DNA of 64,000 nucleotides from NCBI GenBank assembly GCA_040954595.2, contig CM082589.2, forward strand, positions 3,472,001 to 3,536,000, written 5' to 3'. Shown here one piece after another: positions 21,201-32,065 of this stretch. Source of the stretch: Balanoglossus misakiensis. Taxonomy: Eukaryota; Hemichordata. The notes under the pieces are model-generated. The model did not search any database, had not been told where the DNA came from, and saw only the letters and a list, made by a program, of their open reading frames with translations. Within the stretch, counting starts at the first letter, position 1, and every line of letters starts with the position of its first letter. A program made the position numbers and the translations under genes.

Positions 21201-24200
21201 CTGGGATGGGCTATAACCCTAATTTTTTTCAAAAAAGTGAAGAAATTTTGATATCTCGCAAAGTCGAAAAATTGTCATTTTCGGATGATTTTCATGGGCT
21301 ATAACCCATGGTTTTTTCAAAAAAGTGAAGAAATTTTGATATCTCGCAAAGTCGAAAAATTGTCATTTTCGGATGATTTTCATGGGCTATAACCCATGGT
21401 TTTTTCAAAAAAGTGAAGAAATTTTGATATCTCGCAAAGTCGAAAAATTGTCATTTTCGGATGATTTTCATGGGCTATAACCCATGGTTTTTTCAAAAAA
21501 GTGAAGAAATTTTGATATCTCGCAAAGTCGAAAAATTGTCATTTTCGGATGATTTTCATGGGCTATAACCCATGGTTTTTTCAAAAAAGTGAAGAAATTT
21601 TGATATCTCGCAAAGTCGAAAAATTGTCATTTTCGGATGATTTTCATGGGCTATAACCCATGGTTTTTTCAAAAAAGTGAAGAAATCTTGATATCTCGCA
21701 AAGTCAAAAAAAATGTCATTTTCGGATGATTTTCATGGGCTATAACCCATGGTTTTTTCAAAAAAGTGAAGAAATTTTGATATCTCGCAAAGTCGAAAAA
21801 TTGTCATTTTCGGATGATTTTCATGGGCTATAACCCATGGTTTTTTCAAAAAAGTGAAGAAATTTTGATATCTCGCAAAGTCGAAAAATTGTCATTTTCG
21901 GATGATTTTCATGGGCTATAACCCATGGTTTTTTCAAAAAAGTGAAGAAATTTTGATATCTCGCAAAGTCGAAAAATTGTCATTTTCGGATGATTTTCAT
22001 GGGCTATAACCCATGGTTTTTTCAAAAAAGTGAAGAAATTTTGATATCTCGCAAAGTCGAAAAATTGTCATTTTCGGATGATTTTCATGGGCTATAACCC
22101 ATGGTTTTTTCAAAAAAGTGAAGAAATTTTGATATCTCGCAAAGTCGAAAAATTGTCATTTTCGGATGATTTTCATGGGCTATAACCCATGTTTTTTTCA
22201 AAAAAGTGAAGAAATTTTGATATCTCGCAAAGTCGAAAAATTGTCATTTTCGGATGATTTTCATGGGCTATAACCCATGTTTTTTTCAAAAAAGTGAAAA
22301 AATTTTGATATCTCGCAAAGTCGAAAAATTGTCATTTTCGGATGATTTTCATGGGCTATAACCCATGTTTTTTCAAAAAAGTGAAGAAATTTTGATATCT
22401 CGCAAAGTCGAAAAATTGTCATTTTCGGATGATTTTCATGGGCTATAACCCATGTTTTTTTCAAAAAAGTGAAGCAATTTTGATATCTCGCAAAGTCGAA
22501 AAATTGTCATTTTCGGATGATTTTCATGGGCTATAACCCATGGTTTTTTCAAAAAAGTGAAGAAATTTTGATATCTCGCAAAGTCGAAAAATTGTCATTT
22601 TCGGATAATTTTCATGGGCTATAACCCATGGTTTTTTCAAAAAGTGAAGAAATTTTGATATCTCGCAAAGTCGAAAAATTGTCATTTTCGGATGATTTTC
22701 ATGGGCTATAACCCATGGTTTTTTCAAAAAGTGAAGAAATTTTGATATCTCGCAAAGTCGAAAAATTGTCATTTTCGGATGATTTTCATGGGCTATAACC
22801 CATGGTTTTTTCAAAAAAGTGAAGAAATTTTGATATCTCGCAAAGTCGAAAATTGTCATTTTCGGATGATTTTCATGGGCTATAACCCATGGTTTTTCAA
22901 AAAAGTGAAGAAATTTTGATATCTCGCAAAGTCGAAAAATTGTCATTTTCGGATGATTTTCATGGGCTATAACCCATGGTTTTTTCAAAAAAGTGAAGAA
23001 ATTTTGATATCTCGCAAAGTCGAAAAATTGTCATTTTCGGATGATTTTCATGGGCTATAACCCATGTTTTTTTCAAAAAAGTGAAGAAATTTTGATATCT
23101 CGCAAAGTCGAAAAATTGTCATTTTCGGATGATTTTCATGGGCTATAACCCATGTTTTTTTCAAAAAAGTGAAGAAATTTTGATATCTCGCAAAGTCGAA
23201 AAATTGTCATTTTCGGATGATTTTCATGGGCTATAACCCATGGTATTTTCAAAAAAGTGAAGAAATTTTGATATCTCGCAAAGTCGAAAAATTGTCATTT
23301 TCGGATGATTTTCATGGGCTATAACCCATGGTATTTTCAAAAAGTGAAGAAATTTTGATATCTCGCAAAGTCGAAAAATTGTCATTTTCGGATGATTTTC
23401 ATGGGCTATAACCCATGGTTTTTTCAAAAAAGTGAAGAAATTTTGATATCTCGCAAAGTCGAAAAATTGTCATTTTCGGATGATTTTCATGGGCTATAAC
23501 CCATGGTTTTTTCAAAAAAGTGAAGAAATTTTGATATCTCGCAAAGTCGAAAAATTGTCATTTTCGGATGATTTTCATGGGCTATAACCCATGGTTTTTT
23601 CAAAAAAGTGAAGAAATTTTGATATCTCGCAAAGTCGAAAAATTGTCATTTTCGGATGATTTTCATGGGCTATAACCCATGGTTTTTCAAAAAAGTGAAG
23701 AAATTTTGATATCTCGCAAAGTCGAAAAGTGAAGAAATTTTGATATCGCAAGTCGAAAAATTGTCATTTTCGGATGATTTTCATGGGCTATAACCCATGG
23801 TTTTTTCAAAAAAGTGAAGAAATTTTGATATCTCGCAAAGTCGAAAAATTGTCATTTTCGGATGATTTTCATGGGCTATAACCCATGGTTTTTTCAAAAA
23901 GTGAAGAAATTTTGATATCTCGCAAAGTCGAAAAATTGTCATTTTCGGATGATTTTCATGGGCTATAACCCATGGTTTTTCAAAAAGTGAAGAAATTTTG
24001 ATATCTCGCAAAGTCGAAAAATTGTCATTTTCGGATGATTTTCATGGGCTATAACCCATGGTTTTTTCAAAAAAGTGAAGAAATTTTGATATCTCGCAAA
24101 GTCGAAAAATTGTCATTTTCGGATGATTTTCATGGGCTATAACCCATGGTTTTTTCAAAAAAGTGAAGAAATTTTGATATCTCGCAAAGTCGAAAAATTG

Positions 24201-27200
24201 TCATTTTCGGATGATTTTCATGGGCTATAACCCATGGTTTTTTCAAAAAAGTGAAGAAATTTTGATATCTCGCAAAGTCGAAAAATTGTCATTTTCGGAT
24301 GATTTTCATGGGCTATAACCCATGGTTTTTTCAAAAAAGTGAAGAAATTTTGATATCTCGCAAAGTCGAAAAATTGTCATTTTCGGATGATTTTCATGGG
24401 CTATAACCCATGGTTTTTTCAAAAAAGTGAAGAAATTTTGATATCTCGCAAAGTCGAAAAATTGTCATTTTCGGATGATTTTCATGGCTATAACCCATGG
24501 TTTTTTCAAAAAAGTGAAGAAATTTTGATATCTCGCAAAGTCGAAAAATTGTCATTTTCGGATGATTTTCATGGGCTATAACCCATGGTTTTTTCAAAAA
24601 AGTGAAGAAATTTTGATATCTCGCAAAGTCGAAAAATTGTCATTTTCGGATGATTTTCATGGGCTATAACCCATGGTTTTTTCAAAAAAGTGAAGAAATT
24701 TTGATATCTCGCAAAGTCGAAAAATTGTCATTTTCGGATGATTTTCATGGGCTATAACCCATGGTTTTTTCAAAAAAGTGAGAAATTTTGATATCTCGCA
24801 AAGTCGAAAAATTGTCATTTTCGGATGATTTTCATGGGCTATAACCCATGGTTTTTTCAAAAAAGTGAAGAAATTTTGATATCTCGCAAAGTCGAAAAAT
24901 TGTCATTTTCGGATGATTTTCATGGGCTATAACCCATGGTTTTTTCAAAAAAGTGAAGAAATTTTGATATCTCGCAAAGTCGAAAAATTGTCATTTTCGG
25001 ATGATTTTCATGGGCTATAACCCATGGTTTTTTCAAAAAAGTGAAGAAATTTTGATATCTCGCAAAGTCGAAAAATTGTCATTTTCGGATGATTTTCATG
25101 GGCTATAACCCATGGTTTTTTCAAAAAAGTGAAGAATTTTGATATCTCGCAAAGTCGAAAAATTGTCATTTTCGGATGATTTTCATGGGCTATAACCCAT
25201 GGTTTTTTCAAAAAAGTGAAGAAATTTTGATATCTCGCAAAGTCGAAAAATTGTCATTTTCGGATGATTTTCATGGGCTATAACCCATGGTTTTTTCAAA
25301 AAAGTGAAGAAATTTTGATATCTCGCAAAGTCGAAAAATTGTCATTTTCGGATGATTTTCATGGGCTATAACCCATGGTTTTTTCAAAAAAGTGAAGAAA
25401 TTTTGATATCTCGCAAAGTCGAAAAATTGTCATTTTCGGATGATTTTCATGGGCTATAACCCATGGTTTTTTCAAAAAAGTGAAGAAATTTTGATATCTC
25501 GCAAAGTCGAAAAATTGTCATTTTCGGATGATTTTCATGGGCTATAACCCATGGTTTTTTCAAAAAAGTGAAGAAATTTTGATATCTCGCAAAGTCGAAA
25601 AATTGTCATTTTCGGATGATTTTCATGGGCTATAACCCATGGTTTTTTCAAAAAAGTGAAGAAATTTTGATATCTCGCAAAGTCGAAAAATTGTCATTTT
25701 CGGATGATTTTCATGGGCTATAACCCATGGTTTTTTCAAAAAAGTGAAGAAATTTTGATATCTCGCAAAGTCGAAAAATTGTCATTTTCGGATGATTTTC
25801 ATGGGCTATAACCCATGGTTTTTTCAAAAAAGTGAAGAAATTTTGATATCTCGCAAAGTCGAAAAATTGTCATTTTCGGATGATTTTCATGGGCTATAAC
25901 CCATGGTTTTTTCAAAAAAGTGAAGAAATTTTGATATCTCGCAAAGTCGAAAAATTGTCATTTTCGGATGATTTTCATGGGCTATAACCCATGGTTTTTT
26001 CAAAAAAGTGAAGAAATTTTGATATCTCGCAAAGTCGAAAAATTGTCATTTTCGGATGATTTTCATGGGCTATAACCCATGGTTTTTTCAAAAAAGTGAA
26101 GAAATTTTGATATCTCGCAAAGTCGAAAAATTGTCATTTTCGGATGATTTTCATGGGCTATAACCCATGGTTTTTTCAAAAAAGTGAAGAAATTTTGATA
26201 TCTCGCAAAGTCGAAAAATTGTCATTTTCGGATGATTTTCATGGGCTATAACCCATGGTTTTTTCAAAAAAGTGAAGAAATTTTGATATCTCGCAAAGTC
26301 GAAAAATTGTCATTTTCGGATGATTTTCATGGGCTATAACCCATGGTTTTTTCAAAAAAGTGAAGAAATTTTGATATCTCGCAAAGTCGAAAAATTGTCA
26401 TTTTCGGATGATTTTCATGGGCTATAACCCATGGTTTTTTCAAAAAAGTGAAGAAATTTTGATATCTCGCAAAGTCGAAAAATTGTCATTTTCGGATGAT
26501 TTTCATGGGCTATAACCCATGGTTTTTTTCAAAAAAGTGAAGAAATTTTGATATCTCGCAAAGTCGAAAAATTGTCATTTTCGGATGATTTTCATGGGCT
26601 ATAACCCATGGTTTTTTCAAAAAGTGAAGAAATTTTGATATCTCGCAAAGTCGAAAAATTGTCATTTTCGGATGATTTTCATGGGCTATAACCCATGGTT
26701 TTTTCAAAAAAGTGAAGAAATTTTGATATCTCGCAAAGTCGAAAAATTGTCATTTTCGGATGATTTTCATGGGCTATAACCCATGGTTTTTTCAAAAAAG
26801 TGAAGAAATTTTGATATCTCGCAAAGTCGAAAAATTGTCATTTTCGGATGATTTTCATGGGCTATAACCCATGGTTTTTTCAAAAAAGTGAAGAAATTTT
26901 GATATCTCGCAAAGTCGAAAAATTGTCATTTTCGGATGATTTTCATGGGCTATAACCCATGGTTTTTTCAAAAAAGTGAAGAAATTTTGATATCTCGCAA
27001 AGTCGAAAAATTGTCATTTTCGGATGATTTTCATGGGCTATAACCCATGGTTTTTTCAAAAAAGTGAAGAAATTTTGATATCTCGCAAAGTCGAAAAATT
27101 GTCATTTTCGGATGATTTTCATGGGCTATAACCCATGGTTTTTTCAAAAAAGTGAAGAAATTTTGATATCTCGCAAAGTCGAAAAATTGTCATTTTCGGA

Positions 27201-29797
27201 TGATTTTCATGGGCTATAACCCATGGTTTTTTCAAAAAAGTGAAGAAATTTTGATATCTCGCAAAGTCGAAAAATTGTCATTTTCGGATGATTTTCATGG
27301 GCTATAACCCATGGTTTTTTCAAAAAAGTGAAGAAATTTTGATATCTCGCAAAGTCGAAAAATTGTCATTTTCGGATGATTTTCATGGGCTATAACCCAT
27401 GGTTTTTTCAAAAAAGTGAAGAAATTTTGATATCTCGCAAAGTCGAAAAATTGTCATTTTCGGATGATTTTCATGGGCTATAACCCATGGTTTTTTCAAA
27501 AAAGTGAAGAAATTTTGATATCTCGCAAAGTCGAAAAATTGTCATTTTCGGATGATTTTCATGGGCTATAACCCATGGTTTTTTCAAAAAAGTGAAGAAA
27601 TTTGATATCTCGCAAAGTCGAAAAATTGTCATTTTCGGATGATTTTCATGGGCTATAACCCATGGTTTTTTCAAAAAAGTGAAGAAATTTTGATATCTCG
27701 CAAAGTCGAAAAATTGTCATTTTCGGATGATTTTCATGGGCTATAACCCATGGTTTTTTCAAAAAAGTGAAGAAATTTTGATATCTCGCAAAGTCGAAAA
27801 ATTGTCATTTTCGGATGATTTTCATGGGCTATAACCCATGGTTTTTTCAAAAAAGTGAAGAAATTTTGATATCTCGCAAAGTCGAAAAATTGTCATTTTC
27901 GGATGATTTTCATGGGCTATAACCCATGGTTTTTTCAAAAAAGTGAAGAAATTTTGATATCTCGCAAAGTCGAAAAATTGTCATTTTCGGATGATTTTCA
28001 TGGGCTATAACCCATGGTTTTTTCAAAAAAGTGAAGAAATTTTGATATCTCGCAAAGTCGAAAAATTGTCATTTTCGGATGATTTTCATGGGCTATAACC
28101 CATGGTTTTTTCAAAAAAGTGAAGAAATTTTGATATCTCGCAAAGTCGAAAAATTGTCATTTTCGGATGATTTTCATGGGCTATAACCCATGGTTTTTTC
28201 AAAAAAGTGAAGAAATTTTGATATCTCGCAAAGTCGAAAAATTGTCATTTTCGGATGATTTTCATGGGCTATAACCCATGGTTTTTTCAAAAAAGTGAAG
28301 AAATTTTGATATCTCGCAAAGTCGAAAAATTGTCATTTTCGGATGATTTTCATGGGCTATAACCCATGGTTTTTTCAAAAAGTGAAGAAATTTTGATATC
28401 TCGCAAAGTCGAAAAATTGTCATTTTCGGATGATTTTCATGGGCTATAACCCATGGTTTTTTCAAAAAAGTGAAGAAATTTTGATATCTCGCAAAGTCGA
28501 AAAATTGTCATTTTCGGATGATTTCATGGGCTATAACCCATGGTTTTTTCAAAAAAGTGAAGAAATTTTGATATCTCGCAAAGTCGAAAAATTGTCATTT
28601 TCGGATGATTTTCATGGGCTATAACCCATGGTTTTTTCAAAAAAGTGAAGAAATTTTGATATCTCGCAAAGTCGAAAAATTGTCATTTTCGGATGATTTT
28701 CATGGGCTATAACCCATGGTTTTTTCAAAAAAGTGAAGAAATTTTGATATCTCGCAAAGTCGAAAAATTGTCATTTTCGGATGATTTTCATGGGCTATAA
28801 CCCATGGTTTTTTCAAAAAAGTGAAGAAATTTTGATATCTCGCAAAGTCGAAAAATTGTCATTTTCGGATGATTTTCATGGGCTATAACCCATGTTTTTT
28901 CAAAAAAGTGAAGAAATTTTGATATCTCGCAAAGTCGAAAAATTGTCATTTTCGGATGATTTTCATGGGCTATAACCCATGGTTTTTTCAAAAAAGTGAA
29001 GAAATTTTGATATCTCGCAAAGCGAAAAATTGTCATTTCGGATGATTTTCATGGGCTATAACCATGGTTTTTTCAAAAAAGTGAAGAAATTAAATTTTGA
29101 TATCTCGCAAAGTCGAAAAATTGTCATTTTCGGATGATTTTCATGGGCTATAACCCATGGTTTTTTCAAAAAGTGAAGAAATTTTGATATCTCGCAAAGT
29201 CGAAAAATTGTCATTTTCGGATGATTTTCATGGGCTATAACCCATGGTTTTTTCAAAAAAGTGAAGAAATTTTGATATCTCGCAAAGTCGAAAAATTGTC
29301 ATTTTCGGATGATTTTCATGGGCTATAACCCATGGTTTTTTCAAAAAAGTGAAGAAATTTTGATATCTCGCAAAGTCGAAAAATTGTCATTTTCGGATGA
29401 TTTTCATGGGCTATAACCCATGGTTTTTTCAAAAAAGTGAAGAAAATTTTGATATCTCGCAAAGTCGAAAAATTGTCATTTTCGGATGATTTTCATGGGC
29501 TATAACCCATGGTTTTTTCAAAAAAGTGAAGAAATTTTGATATCTCGCAAAGTCGAAAAATTGTCATTTTCGGATGATTTTCATGGGCTATAACCCATGG
29601 TTTTTTCAAAAAAGTGAAGAAATTTTGATATCTCGCAAAGTCGAAAAATTGTCATTTTCGGATGATTTTCATGGGCTATAACCCATGGTTTTTTCAAAAA
29701 AGTGAAGAAATTTTGATATCTCGCAAAGTCGAAAAATTGTCATTTTCGGATGATTTTCATGGGCTATAACCCATGGTTTTTTCAAAAAAATGAAGAA
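21201..29797 (+). repeat. 88-bp satellite array, about 97 near-identical tandem units
   Basis: CATGGGCTATAACCCATGG recurs every 88 bp from 21293 to 29758. The rest of the unit contains GTGAAGAAATTTTGATATCT, CGCAAAGTCGAAAAATTGTC and ATTTTCGGATGATTTT. Most units in the middle are identical. Length variants come mainly from one-base changes in the A6 or T6 runs (87-bp units). Rearranged units occur at about 23725-23760 and 29020-29095. The first unit (21201) is a hybrid with the 86-bp type. All open frames across it (for example the repeated WVIAHENHPKMTIF) are by-products of the repeat. Confidence 0.98.
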
Positions 29798-31765
29798 TAT
29801 CTCTGAAGGACAAGTACAACGAGAACAATGTAACAGAAAGAAAAGTCAACAAAGACACAAGACCATCAACAATTATAGTGAAGTTGCTAATTTATTGCAA
29901 AATAAAACAATCGAATGCTTTGCATATTCTGAAGAATCCTGGGCTCAAAATAAGACAATACAGTCATTATATTCTTAACATCATTAATATTCAAAAATCA
30001 CTTATCGAATTTGATATGAAAATTTCACTTAACCTTTAACCCTAAGCATCCCAGCGTGCTCAGAAAAATCACATTTGTGTGTGTTTACATTTTTTTCTTT
30101 CAAAAATTATGAACAGAGCTCTGTAAAACTCTTAATGTTATAGCTGTGCAGTATTCCACTAAATGTTGTAATTCAGATAGAAACCGACACCATTATAACT
30201 CTAGCAACTGGAATACATATGGTCGAAAGTCTTCACAATAGATTGTTGTGATTCTGACACTGAACTAATCCAACTACAATAACAGATTGTAAATTTTTTT
30301 CATAGCAGATACAATTTCAAATTTAACAACATAAAAAATATGTAACAGACAGCACCCAAAGACAAAAATTGTCAACTACCATACGGTACTACTTATAGTT
30401 TGTTACTGGTTCTACACGCACTCTACAGACATACAAATGTTAAGGCTTCATTTAGAAAAAAGTATTCCCCTAAAGTTTCATTAACCCTTTCACCCCACCT
30501 TCCCTGGATATGGTACAACCCTGCCACTGTTAACAACAGGGTTGAGACCAATATGAGGTGGTGAAAGGGTTTAGAAGATGTGTTGCATCACATCCAAGGT
30601 AAATGAGCAGAAATAAGAAAAGATTTCTTCACACTGTGATGTCTACCATCTAAGTTGTACGTCATGATTTTTTGTTACTTTCCCTCCAAAATAACTGAGC
30701 CCAGTTTATGCTACGTCTAGTATGAAGGGTGCAGGCAACTTACTTTACATGAATATGCTCACTTCAAAAACTTGTGATTTGTAGTTGTGTTATGGAACTA
30801 AATAACCTTTAACAAGAGCTACATGAAAGTATGTTTCAATTACTTAGTAGTATTCTGTTTCCAATGGTTGATTTGGATTTCATTCTTCCAGTGAAGAAAC
30901 GTCTAGCTTATCAATCTGAATGTCTACCAAGTTATAGTTCCAGCCCCCAAGCCCTGGAAAGGAGGGCGGAAGTATCAATGGTAAGCATTGCAGTTTCTAT
31001 GGGCTAACTGAATAAGACTGGCAAATCTCAACTGGTTTGAACTGGATTGGACAAGATTTCACTGGATTGTGCTGCATATCCAGCGATCTCATGCACACAC
31101 ATTCCGAATCCAGTCGAAACCAGTTTGAAATGGATTTGACTACATGCATTACCAGGAAAATGTGTGTGGTATGCCAATATGGAGTACAAAACTTTTTTGT
31201 TTGTAAAAAAGCAATTTGTGGTAAGCGGGCGAATTATGCTACGCTACATGTAGTAGTTATGGTACTAAGCTGTGGGGAGGCCTAAAATCAAGGATAACTT
31301 TATCAAATTTGATAGCAAGTCTGAGTCTCCCTTGAAGTTTCCTTGGTTTGAGGCCTCAGTTTTTTAAATGCCCAGTCTCCAGAATGTGATGATATTCTTT
31401 CCTGTTATTTTAACCTCAATATCTAAATGTTTAATCTCCATATATCCCTTATCCTGTAACATATTTTCTACTTATCTCCTGTAACAATAGCTCCCTTATA
31501 TCCATAAAATCTCACACCACATACTTTTTTTTAAAAAGATCTTCGTCTTTCAGGATTATTTACATCTGAAAAAACCACAATCTTGGATACCTCCTATTAA
31601 ACAAACAATATATTTCAGCTTTTTCTCCAAAATCAAGAGTAACGACAAAAAAAATCTAAAAAAAAAAACTCCTGCAGCATGGTTGCAAATTTTAAAATCC
31701 ATTTCTGTACCTCTGCCAGTTGCAGAGGAGTTGTATTAACTGATGTTAAACGCTGAGAATGTGGA
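29798..31765. other. Intergenic between satellite and spectraplakin 3' end
   Basis: AT-rich with no supported gene. Contains a TTAACCCTTTCA MITE (30481) and a diffuse stretch with CTGGTTTGAACTGGAT-like words (31030-31140) that recurs at about 34668-34745. Confidence 0.5.
30481..30573. mobile_element. Dispersed TTAACCCTTTCA palindromic MITE, copy 4
   Basis: Opens TTAACCCTTTCACCCCACC and closes GAGGTGGTGAAAGGGTTT. It also has an inner short palindrome (ACAACCCTG / CAGGGTTGA). This is the most complete copy in the window. Confidence 0.7.
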
Positions 31766-31771
31766 TTTATT
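31766..31771 (-). terminator. Candidate poly(A) signal of the spectraplakin gene
   Basis: TTTATT on the plus strand gives AATAAA on the minus strand, 300 bases past the annotated stop (32066) and 250 past the alternative-frame stop (32016). Plausible only. Confidence 0.3.
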
Positions 31772-32065
31772 CTGGCAAGATACCGCTATATACAACTGAC
31801 ACATTCTTTTAATAAATTGACATAATACATCCACATTATGTACAAACACATTAATTTCTTCATAGTTGTAGTCTTACTCTAGTGGGTTTTTGCATTTTCT
31901 TGCAAAATAATTGGCAAAAAGTTCATTTTCAATGTTGTCTCAATTCAGTGGTTGTTTGGTTTGTCTCTTTCTAAAGAAGATATCTGGATAAAATTGACAC
32001 TTTTTTTCAATCTTTTCAATTATCACTAGGTGTTTGTCTAATCTTGCCCCTCTCCACTGACTTTG

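Noticed and set aside
22261-29256. Many 60-154 aa frames within the satellite (repeated WVIAHENHPKMTIF, or YNPWFFQKSEEILIS on the other strand)
   Set aside because: The 88-bp unit shifts frame each copy, and long frames appear only where units have lost a base. There is no start, splice or codon signature beyond the repeat, so this is not a repeat protein gene.
21201-29797. CRISPR-like regular repeat
   Set aside because: Units are head-to-tail and identical throughout, without unique spacers, and the genome is clearly eukaryotic.
31030-31145. CTGGTTTGAACTGGAT-type words repeated here and near 34668-34745 as a transposon
   Set aside because: Copies are short and imperfect, and no terminal repeats or target duplications could be defined.
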